In this document: positions 8,195 to 14,374 of the stretch, in pieces
Position numbering within the stretch: position 1 is the stretch's first letter
Layout of the letters: every line of letters begins with the position of its first letter
Assembly (NCBI GenBank): GCA_028291845.1
Contig: JAQGNM010000518.1
Coordinates: forward strand, 1-19,891
DNA: 19,891 bases
Direction: 5' to 3'
From: Massilia sp.
GTDB taxonomy: Bacteria > Pseudomonadota > Gammaproteobacteria > Burkholderiales > Burkholderiaceae_D
The notes under the pieces: model-generated
What the model saw: the letters and a program-made list of their open reading frames with translations, nothing else
Database searches by the model: none
What the model was told of the DNA's origin: nothing
Made by a program: the position numbers and the translations under genes

Positions 8195-9079
8195 ATGACT
8201 TACTGCACAGGCATGCGCCTCGACGCCGGACTGGTGTTCCTGTCCGATTCGCGCACCAACGCCGGCGTCGACCAGGTCGGCACCTTCCGCAAGATGACCG
8301 TGTTCGAACACCCCGGCGAGCGGGTGATGGTCCTGATGACCTCGGGCAACCTGTCGATTTCGCAGGCGGTGCGCGAGCACGTGTCGGCGTATGTCGCCCC
8401 CGACGGCACCACCGTGTGGAATGCGCCCAGCATGCTGGCCGCCGCCCGCATCGTCGGCGACGCCGTGCGCGAGATCCACAAGCGCGACGCCAGGGCGCTG
8501 GCTGAATTCAAGGTCGAATTCAATATCAGCATTATTTTTGGCGGCCAGGTCAAGGGTGAGCGCTGCCGCCTGTTCCAGATTTATTCAGCCGGTAATTTCA
8601 TCGAATCGCACGACCAGACCACCTATTTTCAGATCGGCGAATCGAAGTACGGCAAACCGATCCTCGACCGCGTCATCAATCCGCAAACCGGGCTCGACGA
8701 AGCGGCCAAGTGCGCGCTGATTTCGATGGATTCGACCTTGCGCTCGAACATTTCGGTGGGCTTGCCGCTCGACTTGCTGGTGTACGAGGCCGACAGCCTG
8801 GCGGTGACGCGGTTTACCACCATCGACGAACGGAACCAGTATTTTCAGATGATCCGTTCGAGCTGGGCGGCGCAACTGAAGGCCGTGTTCGAAAGCATCG
8901 ACGACCCCGTCTGGGACGCCGCGCCCGGCACCACCGACAACGTCTTGTGCGCGGCCAACGGCAAGGTAGCGCCGCAGCGGGTGCCGCTGCCGCCCTATCT
9001 GACCTCGGCCACCGGACCGCAAACGCCTCCTCCTCCCCTGCAGACGGTGGCGCAGGACACCACCGGCGGGCAACCGTAG
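8195..9079 (+). CDS. Anbu: proteasome-like ancestral beta-subunit peptidase, C-terminally extended
   Basis: A 294-residue protein from ATG 8195, 30 bases after the transglutaminase stop, with only a weak ribosome-binding site. It begins MTYCTGMRLDAGLVFLSDSR. Removing Met exposes a Thr nucleophile, with D17 and K32 (mature numbering) as the proteasome-type Asp and Lys partners. TNAGVD near residues 21-26 and SNISVGLPLDLLVYEAD at 184-200 are typical of Anbu (COG3484), an HslV/20S-subunit relative. Published Anbu homologs assemble into open-ring or helical forms and show little or no standard peptidase activity. No propeptide or signal peptide is present. The core ends near residue 240; about 50 further residues form a Pro/Gly/Thr-rich tail (PLPPYL, PPPPLQ) that I do not expect in the usual protein of about 240-250 residues. 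BPH, the other betaproteobacterial homolog, is less likely given the operon. Confidence 0.9.
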   Translation: MTYCTGMRLDAGLVFLSDSRTNAGVDQVGTFRKMTVFEHPGERVMVLMTSGNLSISQAVREHVSAYVAPDGTTVWNAPSMLAAARIVGDAVREIHKRDARALAEFKVEFNISIIFGGQVKGERCRLFQIYSAGNFIESHDQTTYFQIGESKYGKPILDRVINPQTGLDEAAKCALISMDSTLRSNISVGLPLDLLVYEADSLAVTRFTTIDERNQYFQMIRSSWAAQLKAVFESIDDPVWDAAPGTTDNVLCAANGKVAPQRVPLPPYLTSATGPQTPPPPLQTVAQDTTGGQP

Positions 9080-9107
9080 CCTGCGCGCGCCAGCGCCAAT
9101 TTCCCAG

Positions 9108-9136
9108 TTGATGTACGATCAATAACAGTATTTGAT
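9108..9136 (+). promoter_or_regulatory. Weak candidate promoter of the MBL-fold hydrolase gene
   Basis: TTGATG at 9108-9113 and TTTGAT at 9131-9136 are 17 bases apart and match -35/-10 consensus at about five and four of six positions. The AT-rich stretch 9111-9160 is distinct from the coding sequence on both sides. ATCAA at 9118-9122 and TTGAT at 9132-9136 form a short inverted repeat (9-base spacer) that could be an operator. The AAGGAAA ribosome-binding site at 9151-9157 is convincing; the promoter itself is tentative. Confidence 0.3.
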
Positions 9137-9161
9137 TGTTCATTTAACAAAAGGAAAAATA

Positions 9162-10106
9162 ATGAAACGTTTTGCCATGTCGGCGATTGCCGCCGCCCTG
9201 TTGATCGGCGCGCCCGCCTTCGCCGCCGCGCCGCAGGTCAAGACCAGCGCCCCGGCCTTTTATCGCATGATGGTGGGCGACTTCGAAGTGACCGCCATCA
9301 ATGACGGCACCACGCCCCTGCCGGTCGACACCTTGCTGCAAGGGGCGAGCAAGGCCGACATCACGGCGGCGCTGAAGAAAAATTTCGTGGCCGCGCCGCT
9401 GGAAACCTCCTTCAACGCCTTTCTGATCAATACCGGCAGCAAGCTGGTGCTGATCGACACCGGCGCGGCCGGCAACTTCGGCCCCAACCTCGGCAAATTC
9501 GCCGCCAATCTGAAGGCGGCCGGCTATTCTCCGGAGCAGGTCGATGAAATCTACATCACCCACATGCATCCCGACCACATCGGCGGCCTGCTGGCCGACG
9601 GCAAGGTGGTGTTTCCGAACGCCGTGGTGCGCGCGCAAAAGCAGGAGTCCGATTACTGGCTGAGCGCCGACAATATGGCGAAGACGCCGGCCAAGGCCGA
9701 CTATTTCAAGACTGCCATGGCGACTTTTAACCCCTACGTCGCCAGCGGCAAATTCAAGCCGTTCGAGGGCGACGTCGAACTGGTGCCGGGCGTGAGCTCG
9801 CATTCCGGCAAGGGCCACACGCCTGGCCACGCCACCTACGTGGTGGAAAGCAAGGGGCAAAAACTGGTGCTGGTCGGCGACCTGATCCACGTGGCGCCGG
9901 TGCAGATGGCGCACCCGGAAGTGACGATCAGTTTTGACAGCGAGCAAAAGGAAGCGCTGGCCTCACGCCGCCAGGCTTTCGATGCGGCGGCACGCGCGGG
10001 CTACCTGATCGGCGGCGCGCACCTGGCGTTTCCGGGATTGGGGCACTTGCGCAAGGATGGCAAGGGGTATGACTTTGTGCCGGTGAACTTTACGCAGATT
10101 CATTAG
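9162..10106 (+). CDS. Secreted MBL-fold metallo-hydrolase
   Basis: A 314-residue protein from ATG 9162 with AAGGAAA upstream. Residues 1 to about 21 are a Sec signal peptide: MKRF, a hydrophobic core (AAALLIGAP), then an AFA-A cleavage site, so the enzyme is probably periplasmic. The metallo-beta-lactamase fold carries THMHPDH (H134, H136, D138, H139), GHTPGH (H223), LVGD (D240) and GGAH (H287), a complete two-metal site. The arrangement resembles lactonase and hydrolase members of the superfamily such as AidC-type N-acyl-homoserine lactonases, not class B beta-lactamases. Substrate cannot be told from sequence. It follows Anbu in the same direction but has its own AT-rich leader, so I treat it as a separate unit. 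Its stop codon touches the REP-like repeats. Confidence 0.9.
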   Translation: MKRFAMSAIAAALLIGAPAFAAAPQVKTSAPAFYRMMVGDFEVTAINDGTTPLPVDTLLQGASKADITAALKKNFVAAPLETSFNAFLINTGSKLVLIDTGAAGNFGPNLGKFAANLKAAGYSPEQVDEIYITHMHPDHIGGLLADGKVVFPNAVVRAQKQESDYWLSADNMAKTPAKADYFKTAMATFNPYVASGKFKPFEGDVELVPGVSSHSGKGHTPGHATYVVESKGQKLVLVGDLIHVAPVQMAHPEVTISFDSEQKEALASRRQAFDAAARAGYLIGGAHLAFPGLGHLRKDGKGYDFVPVNFTQIH

Positions 10107-10110
10107 TATG

Positions 10111-10155
10111 GGGGACTGGCACAAGCGCGTAAGCGCGCAGATGCCTGTCCCCTTT
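10111..10155 (+). terminator. REP-like hairpin, copy 1, likely terminator of the MBL-fold gene
   Basis: GGGGAC at 10111-10116 pairs with GTCCCC at 10147-10152, and GGCA at 10118-10121 pairs with TGCC at 10142-10145, across a T-T mismatch. An inner GCGC stem sits around 10125-10138. Four T residues follow at 10153-10156. Placement five bases after the stop codon at 10104-10106 fits rho-independent termination. Copy 2 at 10181-10226 repeats the arrangement. The short T tract makes the efficiency uncertain. Confidence 0.55.
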
Positions 10156-10180
10156 TCGATCTGAAGCAAAATTTAGTACC

Positions 10181-10226
10181 GGGGACTGGCACAAGCGCGC
10201 ATGCGCGCAGATGCCTGTCCCCTTTT
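10181..10226 (+). terminator. REP-like hairpin, copy 2
   Basis: The same stem as copy 1: GGGGAC 10181-10186 with GTCCCC 10217-10222, GGCA with TGCC, and an inner GCGCGCATGCGCGC stem that is a perfect palindrome here because of the two substitutions relative to copy 1. TTTT follows at 10223-10226. As the more symmetrical copy it may be the stronger structure. Confidence 0.5.
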
Positions 10227-10260
10227 CGATCTGAAGCAAAGCTTGAATGTACTGGTAGGG

Positions 10261-10293
10261 AAAAATGGGACAGGCACCTGCGGCGCCAGTCCC
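10261..10293 (-). terminator. Inverted REP-like hairpin, terminator for the minus-strand small gene/orn unit
   Basis: GGGAC 10267-10271 pairs with GTCCC 10289-10293; GGC 10273-10275 with GCC 10285-10287; CC 10277-10278 with GG 10282-10283, loop TGC. Read on the minus strand it has the same GGGACTGGC...TGCCTGTCCC order as copies 1 and 2, so it is an inverted copy. The A5 run at 10261-10265 becomes a T5 tract after the stem on the minus strand. It lies eight bases beyond the stop of the 57-codon gene, which fits an intrinsic terminator. Confidence 0.6.
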
Positions 10294-10300
10294 CCTGCTG

Positions 10301-10474
10301 CTACTGCCCGCGGGGCCCCTTATCGTTCCCCTGGTGCTGCTTGATCCCGTCATTCCTATGACGCCCAGCCACCTCATCAGCCTCGGCCTTCTGCTGATTC
10401 AGCGCTGCTTCCTGCTGCGCCTGCTGTGCTTCTTTTTGCATTTTCTCGCGGGCATCGGCGGTGGTTTTGCTCAT
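10301..10474 (-). CDS. Small hypothetical protein, 57 residues, charged and Gln-rich
   Basis: The start is ATG at 10474, preceded on the minus strand by AGGAG six bases upstream, a strong ribosome-binding site; a longer in-frame start at 10537 lacks one. The 57-residue product begins MSKTTADAREKMQKEAQQAQQEAALNQQ. The N-terminal 35 residues are predicted helical and rich in Ala, Glu, Gln and Lys. The C-terminus (HRNDGIKQHQGNDKGPRGQ) is polar, Gly-rich and probably disordered. No signal peptide, membrane segment or family I recognise. It lies 69 bases downstream of orn on the same strand and ends beside the inverted REP hairpin, so it is likely the last gene of the orn transcript. The good ribosome-binding site argues for a real gene; function is unknown. 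Confidence 0.6.
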   Translation of the reverse strand: MSKTTADAREKMQKEAQQAQQEAALNQQKAEADEVAGRHRNDGIKQHQGNDKGPRGQ

Positions 10475-10543
10475 GGCTGTCTCCTGTGGGTGAAAACCCC
10501 AGACTACGCCCACCGCCACTAACAAACTGTACGGCACACCACA

Positions 10544-11137
10544 TTACATCTTGATGAAATGCTCGCGGTAGTATTTCAGCTCTTCGATCGACTCGATGAT
10601 ATCGGCCAGCGCCGTGTGCTTCTGGTGCTTTTTAAAACCCGCTACCAGCTCAGGCTTCCAGCGGCGGCACAGTTCCTTCAGGGTCGACACGTCCAGGTTG
10701 CGGTAGTGGAAAAACGACTCCAGCTTCGGCATGGTGCGCGCCATGAAGCGGCGGTCCTGGCAAATGGTATTGCCGCACATCGGTGACTTGCCGGCCGGGA
10801 CGTATTGACGCAGCCAGGCGATCAGCTCCGCTTCCGCCTGCTCTTCGCTGTACGTCGAGGCGCGTACCCGGTCGATCAGGCCGCTGCGGCCATGGGTGCC
10901 CTTGTTCCATGCATCCATCTTGTCGAGCGTTTCATCCGACTGGTGGATGGCGAACACGGGACCTTCAGCGATGGTGTTCAGATGCATGTCGGTGACGACG
11001 ACGGCGACTTCGATGATGCGGTCGGTGTCCGGCTCCAGCCCCGTCATTTCCAGGTCGACCCAGATCAGGTTCATCTCATTCGGACGGGCAGCGGCAGGGG
11101 TGGGAACGGCGGCGTTGGTTTCAGTGGCTTGTGACAT
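10544..11137 (-). CDS. orn: Oligoribonuclease (DEDDh 3'-5' exoribonuclease)
   Basis: A 197-residue protein from ATG 11137, with AAGAGAG as ribosome-binding site. The DEDDh active site is complete: D28 and E30 (WVDLEMTG), D128 (ICQDRRF), H174 and D179 (KHTALADI). These are 16 residues later than in E. coli Orn, matching an N-terminal Ala/Pro/Thr-rich extension of about 16 residues. The enzyme degrades 2-5 nucleotide RNA fragments, finishes mRNA turnover and hydrolyses pGpG, the last product of cyclic-di-GMP breakdown, in the cytoplasm. It is divergent from the M48 peptidase gene with 47 bases between the start codons and upstream of the 57-codon gene on its own strand. A later start at Met22 is possible but lacks a better ribosome-binding site. 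Confidence 0.97.
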   Translation of the reverse strand: MSQATETNAAVPTPAAARPNEMNLIWVDLEMTGLEPDTDRIIEVAVVVTDMHLNTIAEGPVFAIHQSDETLDKMDAWNKGTHGRSGLIDRVRASTYSEEQAEAELIAWLRQYVPAGKSPMCGNTICQDRRFMARTMPKLESFFHYRNLDVSTLKELCRRWKPELVAGFKKHQKHTALADIIESIEELKYYREHFIKM

Positions 11138-11184
11138 AATTCTCTCTTGGCCTAATCAATCCTGCATTTTCTCACAGGCACAGA

Positions 11185-12441
11185 ATGTATTCACTCGCGT
11201 TTTCGGTTTTGTTCATCGCTTTCTTTTTCCTGACCCTGGGTCTGCGCTTCTGGCTGTCCAACCGCCACATCCGCCACGTGCTGGCGCACCGCGCGCAGGT
11301 GCCTGCCGAATTCGCCGCCAAAATCCCCCTCGAAGCGCACCAGAAAGCGGCCGACTATACCGTCGCCAAGACCCGTTTCGGCCTGGTTTCGCTGCTGTTT
11401 TCCAGCGCCGTGCTGATCGGTTTTACCTTGATGGGCGGCTTGCAGTGGCTGGCCATCCAGCTGGTGCCCGTCGCCGGCTTCGGCATGACGGGCCAGCTGG
11501 CGCTGCTGGCGGCGTTTGCCGTCATCTCCGGCCTGCTCGACTTGCCCTTCGATATATACCGCCAGTTCGTGCTCGAGCAACGTTTTGGTTTCAACAAGAT
11601 GACCGTCAAATTGTGGCTGGCCGACCTGGTCAAGGGCACCCTGCTGGGCGCCGCCATCGGCCTGCCGTTGGCCTGGGTGGTGCTGACCCTGATGGAAAAG
11701 TCGGGCAGCCTGTGGTGGTTATACGCCTGGCTGGTCTGGAGCGGTTTTCAATTGTTGATGATGGTGCTGTTCCCGACCGTGATCGCGCCACTGTTCAACA
11801 AATTCAGTCCGCTTCAGGACGAGAGTCTGAAAACCCGCATCGAAGGCTTGATGACGCGGGTCGGCTTTGCCTCCAAGGGATTGTTCGTGATGGACGGCTC
11901 GAAACGCAGCGCCCACGGCAATGCCTATTTTTCCGGCTTTGGCGCCAACAAGCGCATCGTGTTTTTCGATACCCTGCTCGAGCGCCTGGCGCCGCAGGAA
12001 ATCGAAGCCGTACTTGCCCACGAACTGGGCCACTTCAAGCTCAAGCATATCGTCAAGCGCATTGCCGTGATGTTCGCCGTCTCCCTGGGTTTTCTGGCCC
12101 TCCTCGGCTACCTGAAAGAGCAGGCCTGGTTTTACCAGGGCCTCGGCGTTGATCCTATCCTGTCGAGCAGCGCCATGGCGCTGATCCTGTTCGTGCTGGT
12201 GCTGCCGGTATTTACCTTCGTGCTGTCGCCGCTGACCTCGATCAGCTCGCGCAAGCACGAATTCGAGGCCGACGCCTTTGCCGCCACTCACGCAAACGCC
12301 AACGACCTGGTGTCGGCCCTGGTGAAAATGTACGAAGACAACGCCTCGACCCTGACACCCGATCCGCTGCACTCGGCCTTCTACGACTCGCACCCGCCGG
12401 CCTCGGTGCGCATCCGCCACCTGCACCAGGCGGCGGCATGA
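11185..12441 (+). CDS. M48 family metallopeptidase (Ste24/CAAX prenyl protease 1 type)
   Basis: A 418-residue integral membrane zinc protease from ATG 11185. The zinc motif HELGH is at residues 279-283 (VLAHELGHFKLKH), with third ligand E359 in the RKHEFEAD segment, the usual ExxxD motif of M48. Several hydrophobic segments flank it: about 3-20, 66-95, 105-125, 150-170, 175-195, 290-310 and 330-355. Size and N-terminal domain favour Ste24-type (M48A) rather than the shorter HtpX. Bacteria do not use CAAX prenylation in this role, so it is probably a membrane-protein quality-control protease. The stop overlaps the next ATG (ATGA), giving translational coupling with the dehydratase and RsgA genes. 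A shared 47-base divergent region with orn holds the promoter, but I cannot assign clear hexamers. Confidence 0.94.
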   Translation: MYSLAFSVLFIAFFFLTLGLRFWLSNRHIRHVLAHRAQVPAEFAAKIPLEAHQKAADYTVAKTRFGLVSLLFSSAVLIGFTLMGGLQWLAIQLVPVAGFGMTGQLALLAAFAVISGLLDLPFDIYRQFVLEQRFGFNKMTVKLWLADLVKGTLLGAAIGLPLAWVVLTLMEKSGSLWWLYAWLVWSGFQLLMMVLFPTVIAPLFNKFSPLQDESLKTRIEGLMTRVGFASKGLFVMDGSKRSAHGNAYFSGFGANKRIVFFDTLLERLAPQEIEAVLAHELGHFKLKHIVKRIAVMFAVSLGFLALLGYLKEQAWFYQGLGVDPILSSSAMALILFVLVLPVFTFVLSPLTSISSRKHEFEADAFAATHANANDLVSALVKMYEDNASTLTPDPLHSAFYDSHPPASVRIRHLHQAAA

Positions 12442-12779
12442 TGCTGGGCGAACAACACTGCAGCGACCGCGCCCCGGCGCTGGACGCAGCGGCGATTACC
12501 AGCTTGCAAGCGCAGGTGCCGGCCTGGTCCATAGCCGAGCACGCCCTGCGCCGCACTTACCGCTTTCCCAACTGGCACGCCAGCCTCGACTTCGTCAACG
12601 CCGTCTCCAACATGGTCGAGCAAGAAAACCATCACCCACTGCTGACCATGACCTACACTTCCTGCGAACTGGACTTTACCACCCACTCGGCCGGCAATGC
12701 GCTGTCCCTGAACGATTTCATTTGCGCAGCCCGCGCCGACGCCATTTACCAGACCGGCCTGCCGGGGTCGGCCCAATGA
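12438..12779 (+). CDS. 4a-hydroxytetrahydrobiopterin dehydratase (pterin-4a-carbinolamine dehydratase)
   Basis: A 113-residue protein. ATG 12438 overlaps the upstream TGA; the next codon is also ATG, so 12441 is an equally plausible start. The family motif is present: ENHHP with H65-H66-P67, Y73, H83 (THSAG) and D93 (SLNDF). PCD dehydrates 4a-hydroxytetrahydrobiopterin to quinonoid dihydropterin, recycling the cofactor of aromatic amino acid hydroxylases. No hydroxylase gene is in the window, and in many bacteria this protein occurs without one and may act on molybdopterin or other pterins. The stop overlaps the rsgA start (ATGA). Length of about 100-115 residues is normal for the family. Confidence 0.94.
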   Translation: MMLGEQHCSDRAPALDAAAITSLQAQVPAWSIAEHALRRTYRFPNWHASLDFVNAVSNMVEQENHHPLLTMTYTSCELDFTTHSAGNALSLNDFICAARADAIYQTGLPGSAQ

Positions 12780-13684
12780 GCGCGCCGACGCCCTTGACCG
12801 GCCTGATCATCGCCGCCCATGGCCGCCACTACCTGGCCGACGTCGATGGCCGCAAACTGCAATGCGTCACCCGCGGCAAGAAAACCAATATCGCCGTCGG
12901 CGACGTCGTCAATCTGAAAATGACCTCGGAAGACCAGGCGGTGATCGAATCGATCGCCGAACGCCAGACCCTGCTGTACCGCTCCGACCAATACAAATCA
13001 AAGCTGCTGGCGGCCAATCTGACGCGCCTGTTCATCGTCGTCGCCACCGAGCCGGGCTTTGCCGACGACCTGATTTCACGTTCGCTGGTGGCGGCCGAAG
13101 CGGCCGGCATCGACGCCCATTTGATTTTAAATAAAACCGACGTGGTCGACTCGCTCGACAAGGCGAGAGAACGTCTCACAACCTACACTTCGCTCGGCTA
13201 CCCGCTGCACGAAGTATCGGCCCGCACCCGGCCCGAAGAAGCGGTGGCGACCCTGCTGCCGCTGCTGGCCGGCCAGTCGTCGATTTTCATCGGCCAGTCG
13301 GGCATGGGCAAGTCGTCGCTGATCAACCTGTTGGTGCCGGACGCCGACATCGCCGTGCGCGAGATATCCGCCGCGCTCGACACCGGCAAGCACACCACGA
13401 CTTTTACGCGCCTGTACGATTTGCATACGCCGGAGCAGAAATCGACCATCATCGATTCCCCCGGCTTCCAGGAATTCGGCCTCTACCACCTGAGCGAAGG
13501 CATGCTCGAGCGCGCCTTTGTAGAGTTCAAACCGTATCTGGGCGGCTGCAAATTTTATAACTGCCGGCACCTGATCGAACCGCAGTGCGCGATTCTCACG
13601 GCCGTGGCGGAAGGCAAGATCGCCAAGTTTCGGCACCAGTTGTATGGCCAGTTACTTCATGAGTCGGCGCAAACCTTGTATTGA
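12776..13684 (+). CDS. rsgA: Ribosome small subunit-dependent GTPase A (RsgA/YjeQ)
   Basis: A 302-residue protein starting at ATG 12776, overlapping the dehydratase TGA. An OB-fold N-terminal domain (about 1-65) precedes a circularly permuted GTPase whose motifs run G4-G5-G1-G3: NKTD at 119-122, GQSGMGKS at 173-180 and DSPG at 227-230. The C-terminal zinc finger has C258, C263, H265 and C271. RsgA binds the 30S subunit near the decoding centre during late assembly and hydrolyses GTP on release. The order M48 peptidase, pterin dehydratase, rsgA next to orn is recurrent in betaproteobacteria to my knowledge. Its stop lies nine bases from the end of the convergent 140-residue gene. Confidence 0.97.
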   Translation: MSAPTPLTGLIIAAHGRHYLADVDGRKLQCVTRGKKTNIAVGDVVNLKMTSEDQAVIESIAERQTLLYRSDQYKSKLLAANLTRLFIVVATEPGFADDLISRSLVAAEAAGIDAHLILNKTDVVDSLDKARERLTTYTSLGYPLHEVSARTRPEEAVATLLPLLAGQSSIFIGQSGMGKSSLINLLVPDADIAVREISAALDTGKHTTTFTRLYDLHTPEQKSTIIDSPGFQEFGLYHLSEGMLERAFVEFKPYLGGCKFYNCRHLIEPQCAILTAVAEGKIAKFRHQLYGQLLHESAQTLY

Positions 13685-13688
13685 ACCC

Positions 13689-13708
13689 CTGACCTACAGG
13701 TAGGCCAG
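13689..13708. repeat. Short inverted repeat between convergent genes
   Basis: CTG-A-CCTAC, two central bases (AG), then GTAGG-C-CAG form a near-perfect 20-base inverted repeat between the rsgA stop and the tail of the minus-strand gene, covering that gene's stop codon at 13694-13696. With no T tract on either strand it is not a clear terminator, though convergent genes often end in such structures. Function uncertain. Confidence 0.35.
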
Positions 13709-14116
13709 CATAGCGGCGAGGGTCTCGATATCGCTCCACAGCTGCGTCGGCAAGCGTTCCCACTTGCCGGGTTTTTTGGTCGGCACACTCTTCGAATTGG
13801 TCAACTTTTCGACTTCCCAAGTGTCATTGTCGTCGCAGGAAAAAAAATATTGATTCAATAAGTCGCCGCTTTCAATCTTCAGGTGGCCTTCCGAAAACGT
13901 CCCGGTGCCACCGCCATCGGGCGGGAATGACAAATGGGCGGCGAGCCAGGCACCGTTGACCGCCACCTCGATCCCTTCAAGAAAAATCATGCCGGCGCCG
14001 CCGCGCGAACTGCTGACTTTTTGCGTGCCGCGACGGCGGATCTGGGTGACATTGATGGCGCCCAGATCGAAATTCGGCCAGCGCGTGCTCAAGTGAGTGA
14101 GGGTATGTATCGACAC
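13694..14116 (-). CDS. Hypothetical 140-residue protein, unrecognised
   Basis: Starts at GTG 14116, with AGGAG five bases upstream on the minus strand, a strong ribosome-binding site that makes this a convincing gene. The protein opens with MSIHTLTHLSTRWPNFDL and contains a beta-rich middle (GMIFLEGIEVAVNGAWLAAHLSF), a Gly-rich turn (DGGGTGTF) and HLKIESGDLLNQYFF, ending in helix (LWSDIETLAAMLAYL). No signal peptide or membrane segment. I do not recognise a family or a catalytic motif. It sits alone between rsgA (convergent) and argF (divergent) and looks like a single-gene accessory insertion. Base composition of the 258-base upstream gap is lower in GC than the neighbours, which could mark transfer. 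No function is proposed. Confidence 0.75.
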   Translation of the reverse strand: MSIHTLTHLSTRWPNFDLGAINVTQIRRRGTQKVSSSRGGAGMIFLEGIEVAVNGAWLAAHLSFPPDGGGTGTFSEGHLKIESGDLLNQYFFSCDDNDTWEVEKLTNSKSVPTKKPGKWERLPTQLWSDIETLAAMLAYL

Positions 14117-14314
14117 GACGACTCCTTTCTTAATAAATCAATCATATTGTCCTCAGTCCAGTATCCGTCCGCTGCGAAATGGCTGGCAATAGATTTGCGC
14201 CAAGCTATTCGCGCTGGATTTGTTTGTTGTTTTTGTGCTTGCCACGCGCTAACTTCATGGTTGGATAAGTATTTCCCATGCCGCTATGTCGAAAAGTGAC
14301 AAAAGGGCCGCAAG

Positions 14315-14343
14315 TTTCCAATAAACACGCAATCGCCTATAAT
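14315..14343 (+). promoter_or_regulatory. Sigma70-type promoter of argF
   Basis: TATAAT at 14338-14343 is a perfect -10 and TTTCCA at 14315-14320 is a four-of-six -35, with the ideal 17-base spacer. Initiation would fall near 14350, about 25 bases before ATG 14375. No ribosome-binding site is obvious in the short leader. I did not find a convincing ArgR box. The gap 14117-14374 holds nothing else I can support. Confidence 0.75.
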
Positions 14344-14374
14344 TGACAGCCAGCCGCTCTACAAGTTGCCCAGC

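Larger units (their letters stand above)
10103..10240. repeat. 70-bp tandem duplication of a REP-like palindromic unit
   Basis: Two copies of a 60-base block, 10111-10170 and 10181-10240, differ at only two positions (10130/10200 and 10132/10202) and are offset by exactly 70 bases. Identity extends left through the hexamer TTAGTA at 10103-10108 and 10173-10178, which in the first copy includes the TAG stop of the MBL-fold gene. Each block holds the imperfect palindrome GGGGAC-T-GGCA ... TGCC-T-GTCCCC with an inner GCGC-rich stem, then CTTTTCGATCTGAAGCAAA. This looks like a REP-type extragenic repeat of Oxalobacteraceae genomes. Too few copies and no spacers for CRISPR. Confidence 0.85.

Noticed and set aside
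8195..9079. Identification as HslV or BPH rather than Anbu
   Set aside because: No HslU gene nearby, and the start (MTYCTGMRLDAGLVFLSDSR), the TNAGVD motif and the ATP-grasp/alpha-E/transglutaminase neighbours are those of Anbu.
9162..10106. Class B beta-lactamase resistance gene
   Set aside because: The motif order HxHxDH, TPGH, GD, AH fits the wider hydrolase superfamily; no feature specific to class B carbapenemases is visible.
10111..10293. Possible CRISPR array
   Set aside because: Only two direct copies plus one inverted copy, the units are themselves palindromic, no regular spacers, no cas genes.
10486..10513. GTGGG...CCCAC inverted repeat between orn and the small gene
   Set aside because: Five-base arms with an 18-base loop and no T tract; likely chance.
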